DNA of 64,000 bases from Terriglobales bacterium (GCA_027485675.1 JAIXQP010000042.1:1-64000), one strand, 5' to 3'; positions 23,510 through 33,856 are shown, counted from the first letter of the stretch. Numbers and translations are program-made. Notes: generated by a model from the letters alone, not told the origin.

Positions 23510-24286
23510 CTACTGGTTCACGCCGCTCGCCAGGAACCCGCCGTCCACGGCGATGCACTGGCCCGTGATGTAGCTGGCCGCGTCGGACGCGAGCAGCAGT
23601 GCCGCGCCCAGCAGCTCCTGCCGCTGACCAAAGCGCTTCATCGGCGTCCGCATCAGGAACTCCTTGCCGCGTTCGGTGCCATCGAGCAACGCCGCGTTGA
23701 GCTCCGTGCGGAAGACGCCCGGCGCGATCGCGTTCACGTTGATGCCTTCCTTGGCCCACTCGACGGCCAGCTGCCGCGTCAACTGCAACACAGCGGCCTT
23801 CGAAGTCGCATAGGCCGTCACTTCGAGCAACCCGACGTAAGAGCTGAGCGAAGCGATGTTGATGACGCGGCCCGCGCCGTGCGCCTTCAGCGCCTCATAG
23901 AAGCTTTGGCAGGCCCGCAGGGTGCCGGTGACGTTGACGTCCATCAGCCGGTTCCATTCGGCCTCTTCCACCTGCGCGGTCTTCTTCCGGAAGGTCATTC
24001 CCGCGACGTTGAGCAGGATGTCCACGCGGCCAAACTTCGCGAGCACCGCATCGCGCAGCGAGTCGATCGACTCCCGCTTCTGCACGTCGCAAGCCTGCCG
24101 CAGCGTCTTGCCGCCGAGCGCTTCAATCTGGTCGCAGACTGCCTGCAGTTCGGCCTCGCGCCGGCCCGTCGGCACCACGGTCGCCCCGGCCTCGGCCAAG
24201 CCCACTGCCAGCACCGCGCCGATCCCCGACGTCCCGCCCATTACGACCGCCACGCGGCCCGTCAAATCCATGAAATTCTTTGCCAT
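23510..24286 (-). CDS. SDR family oxidoreductase, KduD/gluconate dehydrogenase-like
   Basis: A 258-residue classical short-chain dehydrogenase. VAVVMGGTSGIG is the nucleotide-binding loop, LLNVAGMT the NAG-type motif, and the catalytic Ser, Tyr and Lys lie in ASLSSYVGLLEVTAYATSK. The C-terminus ITGQCIAVDGGF is typical. The closest subfamily by pattern is gluconate 5-dehydrogenase/2-deoxy-D-gluconate 3-dehydrogenase, which is only suggestive. The stop abuts the stop of the MOSC gene. Confidence 0.88.
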   Translation of the reverse strand: MAKNFMDLTGRVAVVMGGTSGIGAVLAVGLAEAGATVVPTGRREAELQAVCDQIEALGGKTLRQACDVQKRESIDSLRDAVLAKFGRVDILLNVAGMTFRKKTAQVEEAEWNRLMDVNVTGTLRACQSFYEALKAHGAGRVINIASLSSYVGLLEVTAYATSKAAVLQLTRQLAVEWAKEGINVNAIAPGVFRTELNAALLDGTERGKEFLMRTPMKRFGQRQELLGAALLLASDAASYITGQCIAVDGGFLASGVNQ

Positions 24287-24308
24287 AACTCTCCCAGCAG
24301 TATATCGC

Positions 24309-24337
24309 TTGACTCCCGGCCCGACCTGCCCTAGACT
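24309..24337 (+). promoter_or_regulatory. Promoter of the padR-ADOP pair
   Basis: TTGACT (24309-24314) and TAGACT (24332-24337) are 17 bp apart, 22 bp before the padR start codon. AGGAGA lies immediately against the ATG at 24360. Confidence 0.65.
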
Positions 24338-24359
24338 TCTACCCTAGAGACATAGGAGA

Positions 24360-24668
24360 ATGCCACCACTTGAACTCCTGATTCTAAAAACACTCGCCCG
24401 TACGCCCAACCACGGCTTCGGCATCACGCTGCACATCCAGGAAGCCTCCTCCGGCCTGCTTTCGGTGGAGGAAGGCTCGCTCTATCCCGCCCTCCATCGC
24501 CTGGAGCGCGAGGGGCTGCTTTCGAGCGAATGGGGCGTCACTCCGAACGCCCGCAAAGCCAAGTTCTACAAGCTCACCCCCGCCGGCCGCAAGCGCCTCG
24601 TGCAGGCCGAAGAGGCTTGGCTCCAAACCGCCAAAGGCGTTTCGAAACTCCTGAGGTTCGCCCAATGA
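24360..24668 (+). CDS. PadR family transcriptional regulator
   Basis: A 102-residue winged-helix regulator. [19 protein letters not shown] is the first helix region, [18 protein letters not shown] the recognition helix, and [12 protein letters not shown] the wing. Its stop overlaps the start of the permease gene by 4 bp (ATGA). PadR-ADOP pairs of this kind are widespread in Acidobacteria; the regulator presumably controls the permease operon. The ligand is unknown. Confidence 0.92.
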   Translation: MPPLELLILKTLARTPNHGFGITLHIQEASSGLLSVEEGSLYPALHRLEREGLLSSEWGVTPNARKAKFYKLTPAGRKRLVQAEEAWLQTAKGVSKLLRFAQ

Positions 24669-27130
24669 GCAAACACGAAGACGATTGGCAGGAAGAGCTC
24701 GAATCCCATCTCGCCCTCCGCGCCGACCACGGCGCAACGCCCGCCGAAGCCCGCCGCCGCTTCGGCAACCGCCTGCAGATCTCGGAAGCTGTCCGCGCCG
24801 TCCACGTCCCGGTCTACCTCGATCACCTTCAGCAGGACCTCCGCTACGCCCTCCGCGGCCTCCGCCACTCCCCCTTATTCACCGCCGCCGCCCTGCTCAC
24901 CTTGGCGCTTGGCCTCGGCGCCTCCACCGCCGTCTTCTCCGTCGTCGACCGCATCCTCTTCCGGCCCCTCCCTTACGCCGAACCGGACCGCCTCGTCTGG
25001 CTCGGCATGGCCGCGCCTATCGATCCCAACGAATTTCTCCTCAGCCCGGACTACCTCGCCTGGCGCAAAACCCAAACTGTCCTGACTCACCTGACCGCCA
25101 CCCGCGGCAACACCGATTGCGACGTCACGAGCGGTGATCCCGTGCGCTACCGCTGCGCCCAAGTGGACGACAACTTCCTGACTACGCTCGGCGTCCGCCC
25201 CCTGCTCGGTCGAGACCTGCAGGAGTCCGATGGCGCCGACACCGCCCTGATCTCGCACCGCCTTTGGCTCTCCCGCTATGGCGCCAACCCCGCCCTGCTC
25301 AACCAGACGATCGAGATCAACCGCCAACCGGTCCGCATCGTCGGCGTCCTGCCTCCCGGCTTTGAACTCCCCACATTGCAGCCCTTCGATCTCCTCCAGC
25401 GGATGACGATCCGCCAGACCGCGCCGGGCCGGCCCAGGTTCTTCCTCACCGCCTTTGGCCGCCTCCGTCCCGGCCAGACCGCCGCCCAAGCGCGAGACCA
25501 GTTCCAGCCCCTCTTCGCCGAGGCGCTCAAATCCGTTCCGCCCGACTTCCGCAACGAGGTCGCCCTGAAAGTCCACTCGCTGCGCGACCGCCAAACGCGG
25601 GACTCGCGCCGCTCCGCCCTCCTGCTCCTCGGCGCCGTCGCGCTGATGCTGCTCATCGCCTGCGCCAACGTCGCCAACCTGCTGCTCGCCCGCGCCCATG
25701 CCCGCCAGCGCGAATGGTCCATCCGCCAAGCCATCGGCGCCAGCCACGGCCGACTCCTGCGCCAGTCGATTACGGAAAGCCTGCTCCTTGCCAGCTTGGG
25801 TGCCGCCGCCGGGCTGCTCGTCGCACGCTCTCTGCTGGCCGTCTTCGTGCACTTCGCCCCCGACGGAATCCCACGCCTGGCCCAAGCCACGATCGACCTC
25901 CGAGTGCTCCTCATCGCCATCGCTATCACCATCGGCTGCAGCCTGCTGTTCGGCCTCGCCCCACTTCTGCTCCGGCGCGGCCAGTGGTTCCGCTCTGGCC
26001 TCGTGGTCGCTCAGATCGCGGTGACGGTGGTCCTGCTCGCCTCGGCCGTGAACCTGCTGCAGTCGCTCCTCGTGCAACTGCAAACCCCGCTGGGGCTCCG
26101 CCCGGACGGCCTGCTGGTGGCGGAAGTCGGCCTCCATCGGGATCGTTACCCGCAACCCGAGCAACAGCTTCAATTCTTTGAAGCCCTCGAGGAGCGCCTA
26201 GCGGCCATTCCCGGGGTGCAAGCCGTTGCTCTCGCCGATGCACTGCCGCCGCACGGCCGGATCATGACCACCATCTTCTCTACCCTTCAAGTGGAAGGCC
26301 GACCCGCCAATACCGGCGCTCCCACCGGCGGCATGGTGGTCCACCGCCAGATCACGCCGCACTACTTCTCCATCCTCGGCATCCCCATCGTCCGCGGCCG
26401 CGCCTTCACCGAAGAAGACCGGCGCGGCCCAGAGGATCTCGTAATCATCAGCGAATCCCTCGCCCGCCGCCTCTTTCCCCAGCAGAACCCCATCGGCCAA
26501 CGGATGCGCGCTTTTGACGGGCCTTTCCGTCCCATCCTCGGCGTCGCCGCCGATGTGCGCAACGCCGGACTGACCGGAAAGGACGACCCGGAATACTACG
26601 AACTCCGCCGCCACCATCCCTCCGCGGGCCGTGGCCACTCACAGATCCTGATTCAATCTACCGCCGACCCCGCCAAACTCACTGCCGCCGTCCGCAACGA
26701 ACTCCGGCAGCTCGATCCGCATCTCCCAGCCGAAATCTACCCGCTCGCCCGCAAGGTCGACGCCCTCACCGCCCAGCCCCGCTTCCAGTCGGCCCTGCTG
26801 AGCGGCTTCGCCCTCTCTGGCCTTATCCTCGCCGCCATCGGGCTCTACGGCGTCCTCGCCTTTCTCGTCGCCCGGCGCGCCCGGGAGATCGCCGTTCGCA
26901 TGGCCCTGGGCGCCACCCCAGCTCAGGTTCGCGGCCTCGTCCTCCGTCAGGCCCTGCTCTGGACCTCCCTCGGCCTCGGCCTTGGCTCCGCGGCCGCCGT
27001 CGCGCTTAACCTCCAGCAAAGCCTGGCCCTCACGGCTGCCGTGCTCGCCTTGGCCGCCCTGTTCGCCGCTTGGTGGCCCAGTGCTCGCGCCGCCCGAGTG
27101 GACCCGGCGACGGCCCTCCGTTGGGAGTAA
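24665..27130 (+). CDS. Acidobacterial duplicated orphan permease (ADOP), MacB/FtsX-like
   Basis: An 821-residue membrane protein. A short N-terminal helical region (about 1-60) precedes the duplicated FtsX module: first membrane segment with [19 protein letters not shown], a MacB-like periplasmic domain, two further segments around 320-360 ([23 protein letters not shown]), then a second copy ending in [17 protein letters not shown] and DPATALRWE. ADOPs have no adjacent ATPase, and none is here. The start ATG overlaps the padR stop. A role in efflux or envelope stress is supposed but unproven. Confidence 0.9.
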   Translation: MSKHEDDWQEELESHLALRADHGATPAEARRRFGNRLQISEAVRAVHVPVYLDHLQQDLRYALRGLRHSPLFTAAALLTLALGLGASTAVFSVVDRILFRPLPYAEPDRLVWLGMAAPIDPNEFLLSPDYLAWRKTQTVLTHLTATRGNTDCDVTSGDPVRYRCAQVDDNFLTTLGVRPLLGRDLQESDGADTALISHRLWLSRYGANPALLNQTIEINRQPVRIVGVLPPGFELPTLQPFDLLQRMTIRQTAPGRPRFFLTAFGRLRPGQTAAQARDQFQPLFAEALKSVPPDFRNEVALKVHSLRDRQTRDSRRSALLLLGAVALMLLIACANVANLLLARAHARQREWSIRQAIGASHGRLLRQSITESLLLASLGAAAGLLVARSLLAVFVHFAPDGIPRLAQATIDLRVLLIAIAITIGCSLLFGLAPLLLRRGQWFRSGLVVAQIAVTVVLLASAVNLLQSLLVQLQTPLGLRPDGLLVAEVGLHRDRYPQPEQQLQFFEALEERLAAIPGVQAVALADALPPHGRIMTTIFSTLQVEGRPANTGAPTGGMVVHRQITPHYFSILGIPIVRGRAFTEEDRRGPEDLVIISESLARRLFPQQNPIGQRMRAFDGPFRPILGVAADVRNAGLTGKDDPEYYELRRHHPSAGRGHSQILIQSTADPAKLTAAVRNELRQLDPHLPAEIYPLARKVDALTAQPRFQSALLSGFALSGLILAAIGLYGVLAFLVARRAREIAVRMALGATPAQVRGLVLRQALLWTSLGLGLGSAAAVALNLQQSLALTAAVLALAALFAAWWPSARAARVDPATALRWE

Positions 27131-27164
27131 CGGCTCTCCAAGCGCCGGGTATATTCTATTTAAT

Positions 27165-28430
27165 ATGGAACAGAACCCTCGCCGTGATTTCTTGAAGTCC
27201 GGAGCCCTCATCCTCGGCGCCCCCGCCGTCCTCTCCGCCCTGCAAGGCGGCAAGTCCATCAAAGTAGGTCTCGTCGGCTGCGGCGGACGCGGCACCGGCG
27301 CCGCCGCCCAGGCCCTCAAAGCCGATGACTTCGCCAACCTCACCGTCATGGCCGACGTGTTCCAGGAACGCATCGACGAATCCGTCGACCGCCTCAAGAA
27401 AATCCACGGCGACAAGGTCAAAGTCGAAAAGGCCAACATGTTCGTCGGCCTCGACGCCTACGAAAAACTCATCAACTCCGACGTCGACGTCGTCCTCCTC
27501 GCCACCCCTCCCGGCTTCCGCCCCGCCCAGCTCCGCTACGCCATCGAAAAGGGCAAGCACGTCTTCTGCGAAAAACCCATGGCCGTGGACGTCCCCGGCA
27601 TCCGCCACGTCATGGAAACCGCCAAGATGGCCAAGGATAAGAACCTCTCCCTCGTGGCCGGCTTCTGCTGGCGGTATTCGAACTACATCGTCGAAACCTT
27701 CAACAAGATCAAGGGCGGCGCCATCGGCGACATCGTCTCCTACTACGGCACCTACTACACCAATCCCGTCAAGCCCATGCCCCCGGCCGACACCCGGCCC
27801 GCCGGCATGTCCGACGTCGAATGGCAGATCCGCAACTGGTACAACTTCCAGTGGCTCTGCGGCGATTCCCTCGTCGAACAGGCCATCCACACCGTCGACA
27901 AAGTCGCCTGGGCCTTCAACGATCAGCCCCCCGTCTCCTGCGTCGCCACCGGCGGCCGCCAGATTCCCGCCGAAGGCGGCAACATCTACGACCACTTCTC
28001 GGTCAACTACCTCTATCCCAACAACGTCCGCGCCTTCGTCTCCAACCGCCAGATGGAAGGCTGCTACAACGAAAACGCCGACTACATCATGGGCACCAAA
28101 GGCCAGGCCATCATCGGCCGCGGCCCGAACCCCCGCATCGTCGGCGAAAACCCCTGGACCTTCTCCGGCCAGAAGTACGACATGTACCAGAAGGAACACG
28201 ACGACCTGTTCGCCGGCATCCGCAAAGGCGCCCCGCTCAACGACGGCGAACGCATGTGCACGTCGACCCTCCTCGGCATCATGGGCCGCATGGCCGCTTA
28301 CACCGGCCAGCAGATCACCTGGGAGCAGGTGATGAACTCCCAGCACCGCATCTTCCCGGACAAGGTGGAATGGTCCGGCACCGTGCAGAACGAACCCATG
28401 CCGCTCCCCGGCCGCACCAAGTTCCTCTAA
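27165..28430 (+). CDS. Gfo/Idh/MocA family oxidoreductase, Tat-exported type
   Basis: A 421-residue protein. MEQNPRRDFLKSGALILG is a Tat leader with the twin-arginine RRDFLK. The NAD(P) domain follows (IKVGLVGCGGRGTG), with the catalytic-domain motif FCEKPMAVDVPGIRHV at about residues 140-155 and a C-terminal alpha/beta dimerisation domain. Such exported Gfo/Idh proteins are common in Acidobacteria and Planctomycetes and act on sugars or inositol derivatives. It opens a run of three overlapping genes (1-bp TAATG overlap with the next). The start ATG is preceded by an AT-rich stretch. Confidence 0.88.
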   Translation: MEQNPRRDFLKSGALILGAPAVLSALQGGKSIKVGLVGCGGRGTGAAAQALKADDFANLTVMADVFQERIDESVDRLKKIHGDKVKVEKANMFVGLDAYEKLINSDVDVVLLATPPGFRPAQLRYAIEKGKHVFCEKPMAVDVPGIRHVMETAKMAKDKNLSLVAGFCWRYSNYIVETFNKIKGGAIGDIVSYYGTYYTNPVKPMPPADTRPAGMSDVEWQIRNWYNFQWLCGDSLVEQAIHTVDKVAWAFNDQPPVSCVATGGRQIPAEGGNIYDHFSVNYLYPNNVRAFVSNRQMEGCYNENADYIMGTKGQAIIGRGPNPRIVGENPWTFSGQKYDMYQKEHDDLFAGIRKGAPLNDGERMCTSTLLGIMGRMAAYTGQQITWEQVMNSQHRIFPDKVEWSGTVQNEPMPLPGRTKFL

Positions 28431-29650
28431 TGCGACTGAGTCTCTTCTTTCTCCCGCTCCTCGCCCTGGCGCAGACGCCCGAGTTCGGCCAGGTTCTGGA
28501 GCAGCAGTGCCTCTCCTGCCACGGCGCCGAACGCGGCCTCTCCGGCCTCCGGCTCCACACCCGCGCCGCCGCCCTCAAAGGCGGTACGCGCGGGCCGGCG
28601 CTCGTCCCTGGCGACCCCGCCAAGTCGCTTCTCTATACGACCACCGAACTCGCCCCCGGCACCTCGATGGCCATGCCGCCGGGCGGCCAGCAGATCCCGG
28701 CCGGCCAGCGCGCCATCCTCAAAGCCTGGATCGCCGCCGGTGCCCCGTGGCCCGAGAACCTCACGCTGAAGCTCCCGGTGCCGAAGATCAAGGACGACCA
28801 GGCCCTCGTCGCCCGCATCCACCCGAAAATGGAGCAGGCTACCGAGCTCACGCCCTATAAACGCACCATCCCGAACTCGACCGTCGAGTTCGAAATGGTC
28901 CCCGTCCCCGGCGATTCGAAGGTCGCGCCGTTCTGGATGGGCGCGAAGGAAGTCACCTGGGACGAGTACCGCCTCTTCATGTTCCAGAACCTCGCCAACG
29001 AGGTCCGCGGCGCCAACCCCGTCGTCGAAGCCATCTCCCGGCCCACCAAGCCCTACGTCGAAATGTCGTTCGGCATGGGCATCAACGGCTACCCGGCGAT
29101 CTCCATGACCCAGCACGCGGCCAACAAGTACGCGCAGTGGCTCTCGGCCAAGACCGGCCAGTTCTACCGCCTGCCCACGGAAGCCGAATGGGAATACGCC
29201 TGCCGCCTCGGCGAAACCGAAGCGACGCCCATAAACGAGCGTTCCTGGTACACCGACAACGCGCCCGAGAAGTACGAGCAGGTCGGCAAGAAGAACCCGA
29301 ACAAGCTCGGCATCTTCGACATGCTCGGCAACGTGGCGGAATGGACCCTCGATCAGTACGACGAGAAGGCCTACGGCAAGCCGCTCCCGCCCGAAGGCTA
29401 CATCCCGTCCACCAAGCCGTATCCGCATGTCGCCAAGGGCGGCGCCTGGTCCGACCCGGCCGAAAAGCTCGGCTGCGGCCAGCGCATCTGGTCCGACCCC
29501 CAGTGGAAGATGCAGGATCCGCAACTGCCCAAGTCCATCTGGTATCTCACGGACGCGCAGTTCCTGGGCTTCCGCCTCGTCCGTCCGTTGAAGGTTCCCA
29601 GTGCTGCGCAGATGTTTCGTTATTGGAATAACGGCGTCGAGCGCGAGTAG
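28430..29650 (+). CDS. Secreted cytochrome c / formylglycine-generating-enzyme-fold fusion protein
   Basis: A 406-residue protein with a signal peptide (MRLSLFFLPLLALAQ), a haem-binding CLSCHG at residues 27-32 in a planctomycete-type cytochrome domain (about 20-108), and a C-terminal FGE/SUMF1-fold domain (about 145-395) with RLPTEAEWEYACR, FDMLGNVAEWTLDQY, GGAWSDP and LGFRLVRP. I do not see a clear catalytic cysteine pair, so formylglycine formation is doubtful. It overlaps the Gfo/Idh gene by one base and the ApbE gene by 50 bp. The haem may pass electrons in a periplasmic oxidation, but this is inference. Confidence 0.85.
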   Translation: MRLSLFFLPLLALAQTPEFGQVLEQQCLSCHGAERGLSGLRLHTRAAALKGGTRGPALVPGDPAKSLLYTTTELAPGTSMAMPPGGQQIPAGQRAILKAWIAAGAPWPENLTLKLPVPKIKDDQALVARIHPKMEQATELTPYKRTIPNSTVEFEMVPVPGDSKVAPFWMGAKEVTWDEYRLFMFQNLANEVRGANPVVEAISRPTKPYVEMSFGMGINGYPAISMTQHAANKYAQWLSAKTGQFYRLPTEAEWEYACRLGETEATPINERSWYTDNAPEKYEQVGKKNPNKLGIFDMLGNVAEWTLDQYDEKAYGKPLPPEGYIPSTKPYPHVAKGGAWSDPAEKLGCGQRIWSDPQWKMQDPQLPKSIWYLTDAQFLGFRLVRPLKVPSAAQMFRYWNNGVERE

Positions 29651-30455
29651 CGCCGCCCCGGCGCTCGAACGGTTCGAAGCGGTGGAGCCGCATCTCGGCA
29701 CCCTCGTCGGCATCACGGCGTACGCCCGGAATGTCGACGAGGCCCGCGCCGCCTTCCGCCGCGCCTGGGCCCGCATCGCGGCGCTGAACCAGATCCTCTC
29801 GGACTACCTGCCCAACTCCGAACTCAACCAGATCTCGACGACACCCCGCCCGATCTCCCCCGAACTCGCCCTCGTCCTCCGCACCGCCCAGGAAATTGCG
29901 GAACGAACCCAAGGCGCTTTCGATATCACTGCCGGCGCGCTCATCCGCCACTGGCGGAAAACCAAAACGTTCCCTCCGGCCCACCTGCCCTCCGGCTACC
30001 AGCACCTCCATCTCCAAGGCAACATGGCCTGGCTCGATGATCCCGGCATCCGCCTCGACGTGGGCGGCCTCGGCAAGGGCTACATTGCCGACGAGGCGCT
30101 CCGAGCCCTCGGCCTCCCCCGCGCGTTGATCGCCATCAGCGGCGACATCGTCTGCGGCGCCCCGCCCCCCGGCCAGCGCGGTTGGCGCGTCCAGGCCGCG
30201 GGCCGCGTGTTCACGCTCAAGCACGCCGCCGTCTCCACCGCCGGCGACGCCGAGCAGTACACGATCATCGACGGCCAGCGCTACTCCCACATTCTCGACC
30301 CCCGCACCCGCCGGCCTCTCTCCACGCCCCGTCAAGTCACCGTCATCGCCCCCACCGGCCTCCTCGCCGACGCCCTCGATACCGCCATCTGCGTTACGGG
30401 CGACCCCCGCCTTACCCGCCATTACCGCCACACCCGTGCTTTCATTCGGTCGTAA
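29601..30455 (+). CDS. apbE: FAD:protein FMN transferase (ApbE family)
   Basis: A 284-residue periplasmic ApbE protein. The N-terminus looks like a signal peptide ending at SSAAPALE. LDVGGLGKGYIADEALRAL and ISGDIVCG form the FAD site, and YSHILDPRTRRPL and DALDTAICVTGD complete the metal site. ApbE covalently attaches FMN to Thr/Ser of a partner flavoprotein. No RnfG/NqrC-like target is in the window. The start lies 50 bp within the upstream gene; a later start would remove the signal peptide. Confidence 0.87.
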   Translation: MLRRCFVIGITASSASSAAPALERFEAVEPHLGTLVGITAYARNVDEARAAFRRAWARIAALNQILSDYLPNSELNQISTTPRPISPELALVLRTAQEIAERTQGAFDITAGALIRHWRKTKTFPPAHLPSGYQHLHLQGNMAWLDDPGIRLDVGGLGKGYIADEALRALGLPRALIAISGDIVCGAPPPGQRGWRVQAAGRVFTLKHAAVSTAGDAEQYTIIDGQRYSHILDPRTRRPLSTPRQVTVIAPTGLLADALDTAICVTGDPRLTRHYRHTRAFIRS

Positions 30456-30511
30456 TCGGCATTTCAACCGATCCTAATGCGTGCGTAACCCCGGGCCGCT
30501 ATCCTCGCCGC

Positions 30512-33500
30512 ATGAATTCTCTGTGGAATCGTCTTTTCCTGCTGGCTGCCCTGCCGGTGTCCCTCCTGGCCCAAGGCTCCACCGGCTCCGTCACTGGCCT
30601 CGTTCTGGACCCCTCCAGCTCCGCCGTCGCCAACGCCGCCGTACTCCTCAAGAACACCGCCACCAACGACGAACTCCGCACCACTACCACCTCCGCCGGC
30701 GTCTTTTCCTTCCCTAGCGTCCGCATTGGCGCCTACTCTCTTACCATCGAAGCGGCCGGCTTCCGCCGTTCCCTCCTCGAAGACCTGCGCGTCGAAACGG
30801 CTTCCGTCACCCGCCTCAACGTCTCCCTCCAAGTTGGCGCCGTCACCGAAAGTGTGTCGGTCACTGCCGAACTCCCCCTTCTCCAGACGGAGACCTCCTC
30901 GCTCGGAACCGTCGTCAATCGCTCCCTTCTTGACAAGGTGCCCTTCCAACTTTCCGGCACCAATCGCGACGTTCTCTCCTTCATTCGTCTGGTGCCCGGC
31001 GTCGGCGGAAACGTCGGCAACTTCAACGTCATCATCACGGGCGGCCGCCAGCACACCACCGAGGTGCTCGTCGATGGCGTCACTAACAACTACCGCGGCG
31101 GCATCGCCTCGCCCTTCTCCATCCGCCCTTCGATGACCAGTGTCAGCGAGTTCCGCGTCGAAACGGCCATCGCTCCCGCCGAGTTCGGCCGCACCTCCTC
31201 CGGCGTCGTCATCATGACCACCAAGTCCGGCACCAACGAGTTCCACGGCAACGCCGAATTTCTTCTCCGCAACAACGTCTTTGACGCGCGCCGCTTCAAT
31301 GCCCGCATCGCGGACATCACGCGCCAAGGCGAAGGCGCCCTCAACCTCGGCGGCCCCGTATTGATCCCGAAACTCTACAACGGCAAGAATCGTACCTTCT
31401 TCTTCACGGACCTCACCGTCTTCCGCCGCATCAACGAACCCCAGGGCGTCACCCGCACTATCGCCACCGCCCCCATGCGTACCGGCGATTTCAGCGCCTT
31501 CGCCCAGCCCATCTTCGATCCCGCCACCGGCGGCGCCGGCCAAGCCCGCCTCCAATTCCCCGGCAACCGCATTCCCGCGGACCGCATCACCGCCTTCGCC
31601 CGCGCCGCCCTCGGCGCCATCCCCGCCCCGAACCTGGCCACCGCCGAAAACAACTTTGTCGGCGCCCAACGCAACATCGAGAAGATGACGGTCTTCCTCC
31701 TCAAGTTCGATCACCGCTTTAACGACCGCCACATCCTCACCGCCTCCGGCCGCCCCTCCTGGAACGTTCGCGACAATTTCAACGGCCCCTACGCCGAGCG
31801 CCTCGAAGGCTTCTTCGACAAGCCCTACGCCCCCCAGATCACTCTCAACCACGACTTCATCGTCCGCCCCAACCTGCTCAATAAGTCCACCTTTGGCTAC
31901 GTCAACTGGTTCAGCCTCTTCCTCCAAACGCCCGCCCTCTCCTACCAGGTGCCCGGCGCCTACGGCCCTGGCTTCCCGGCCCTCCGCTTCGCCGGCCAAG
32001 GCCTGTCGATGATCGGGGAAAACGTCGACCGTACCGTCGGCTCCAACAACTTCAACTTCCAGAACGCCACCTCCTGGACCACCGGCCGCCACAACTTCAA
32101 GTTCGGCTTCCGCTACGACTGGCTCGAAGACAACACCCAAACCCTCGGCAACCAGAACGGCACCTATACCTTCTCACCCTTCACCACCGGCCAGCCGGGC
32201 ACCGCGGCGACGGGACACTCCTTCGCCTCGCTCCTCCTCGGCGCCCCCTCTGCCGCCAACATGCAGTTTGGCCTCCCGCTGCTCGGCCGCTCCCAGTCCT
32301 ACGCCTTCTACGCCCAGGACGATTGGAAGTTCTCGAACCGCCTCACCTTGAACCTCGGTCTCCGTTACGACATCCAGGTGCCCTTCTACGACCACAACGG
32401 CAACACCTCCAGCCTCGATCTCAATGCCCCGAATCCTGCCGCCGGCAATCTGCCCGGCATCGCTATCTTTGACGGCGAAGGCACTGGCCGGTCTGGTTCC
32501 CGCAAGTTCATCAACAACTTCTATGGCGGCTGGGGTCCGCGCGGCGGCCTCTCTTATCAACTCCTCTCGAACACCGTTCTCCGCGCCGGTTTCGGCATCT
32601 TCTATGCGCCCCGCATCGTCAACGTGAACACCGAGGGCTTCTCTTCGAACGTCACCCTTTCGAGCCTCGACGGTGGCGCCACCCCCGCCTTCTACCTCGA
32701 CCGCGGCTGGCCCACTGGCGTCGCCGTCCAGCCCCCGTTCGTCAGTCCCACTCTCGTCAACAATCGCGCCGCCGGCTACGTCAACCCCGACGCCGTCAAC
32801 GGCTCCGGCCGCCTCTCCCACACCAACCAGTTCCAGGTCAGCGTCCAGCACCGTATCAAGTCCGCGTCCCTGGAACTCGGCTGGGTCTCCACGCAAGCCC
32901 GCCACATCCCCAATTCCACGCTTGAAAATCTCAACCAGGTGCCCTCTCGCTTCCTCTCGCTCGGTGACCTCCTGCGCCAGCCCATCGGAGCCGCCGCCGT
33001 GGCCGCCGCCGGTTTTCGTCCGCCGTACCCCGGCTTCACCGGCACCCTCGCCCAAGCTCTCCGCCCATTCCCGCAGTTCCAGGGCATTACCTATCGAGAC
33101 TCCCCCTCCGGCAGTTCGTCCTATCATGCCCTGCTCTTCAAGTACGAGCAGCGCTTCTCGAACGGCCTCGCCCTCCTCGGCTCGTACACCCGGTCGAAGT
33201 TCATCTCCGACGTCATCGGCACCACCACCTTGCAGGATGTCGCCGACCGCCGCGTCGAACGCTCCGTCACCAACTCCGACATTCCCAACCGCTTCATCGG
33301 CAGCGTCGCCTACGACCTCCCCTTCGGCCCCGGTAAAGCCTTCCTTACGAGCGGCCCCGCCTCCTGGATCCTCGGCGGCTGGTCGGTCTCGGGAATCTTT
33401 ACCTATGAAAGCGGCACCCCGCTCTCCATTACGACTCCCAACGGGCTGCCGATCTTCAACGGCGTCCTCCGCCCCAATCTCGTCGCCGGGGTCGCCCCCA

Positions 33501-33856
33501 TGCTGACCACCAGCCATGGCAGCTTCAATCCCTTCAATGCCCTCAGCGGAGACCGTGGCGACCTCCAACTGAACCGCGCGGCATTCGCCACCCCGGCGCC
33601 CTTCACGTTCGGCAACCTTGGCCCCGTGCTTCCCTACGTCCGCGGCTTCGGATTCGCGAACGAGGACATCTCCCTCGCCAAGCGGTTTCGGTTCAAAGAA
33701 AGCCAGTTCTTTGAGTTCCGCACCGACTGGTTCAACGCTCCGAACCGCCGCCAGCTCACCAACCCCATCACGGACCTTACTAGCGTCAACTTCGGCCGCA
33801 TCACCGGCCAGAAGTCGGCGCGTGTCATCCAGTTCGGCGTCCGCTACGCTTTCTAG
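30512..33856 (+). CDS. Oar-like TonB-dependent outer membrane protein with CarboxypepD-reg domain
   Basis: A 1114-residue outer membrane protein. A signal peptide (MNSLWNRLFLLAALPVSLLAQ) precedes a carboxypeptidase regulatory-like beta-sandwich (about 22-105, STGSVTGLVLDPSSSAVANA), a plug domain (about 115-230), and a large beta-barrel ending in Phe (QFGVRYAF), as needed for BAM insertion. This is the expanded Oar/TonB-dependent group of Acidobacteria, thought to import oligosaccharides or be involved in adhesion. It is followed 6 bp later by the propeller phosphoesterase, with which it is probably co-transcribed. Confidence 0.92.
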   Translation: MNSLWNRLFLLAALPVSLLAQGSTGSVTGLVLDPSSSAVANAAVLLKNTATNDELRTTTTSAGVFSFPSVRIGAYSLTIEAAGFRRSLLEDLRVETASVTRLNVSLQVGAVTESVSVTAELPLLQTETSSLGTVVNRSLLDKVPFQLSGTNRDVLSFIRLVPGVGGNVGNFNVIITGGRQHTTEVLVDGVTNNYRGGIASPFSIRPSMTSVSEFRVETAIAPAEFGRTSSGVVIMTTKSGTNEFHGNAEFLLRNNVFDARRFNARIADITRQGEGALNLGGPVLIPKLYNGKNRTFFFTDLTVFRRINEPQGVTRTIATAPMRTGDFSAFAQPIFDPATGGAGQARLQFPGNRIPADRITAFARAALGAIPAPNLATAENNFVGAQRNIEKMTVFLLKFDHRFNDRHILTASGRPSWNVRDNFNGPYAERLEGFFDKPYAPQITLNHDFIVRPNLLNKSTFGYVNWFSLFLQTPALSYQVPGAYGPGFPALRFAGQGLSMIGENVDRTVGSNNFNFQNATSWTTGRHNFKFGFRYDWLEDNTQTLGNQNGTYTFSPFTTGQPGTAATGHSFASLLLGAPSAANMQFGLPLLGRSQSYAFYAQDDWKFSNRLTLNLGLRYDIQVPFYDHNGNTSSLDLNAPNPAAGNLPGIAIFDGEGTGRSGSRKFINNFYGGWGPRGGLSYQLLSNTVLRAGFGIFYAPRIVNVNTEGFSSNVTLSSLDGGATPAFYLDRGWPTGVAVQPPFVSPTLVNNRAAGYVNPDAVNGSGRLSHTNQFQVSVQHRIKSASLELGWVSTQARHIPNSTLENLNQVPSRFLSLGDLLRQPIGAAAVAAAGFRPPYPGFTGTLAQALRPFPQFQGITYRDSPSGSSSYHALLFKYEQRFSNGLALLGSYTRSKFISDVIGTTTLQDVADRRVERSVTNSDIPNRFIGSVAYDLPFGPGKAFLTSGPASWILGGWSVSGIFTYESGTPLSITTPNGLPIFNGVLRPNLVAGVAPMLTTSHGSFNPFNALSGDRGDLQLNRAAFATPAPFTFGNLGPVLPYVRGFGFANEDISLAKRFRFKESQFFEFRTDWFNAPNRRQLTNPITDLTSVNFGRITGQKSARVIQFGVRYAF

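Noticed and set aside
24875-26173. A 432-codon open frame opposite the ADOP gene
   Set aside because: Shadow of a GC-rich membrane protein gene; no family features.
30464-33568. Two long antisense frames opposite the Oar-like gene
   Set aside because: Composition (Gly, Ala, Asp, Glu, Val) is a by-product of high third-position C on the other strand; no start signal or motif.
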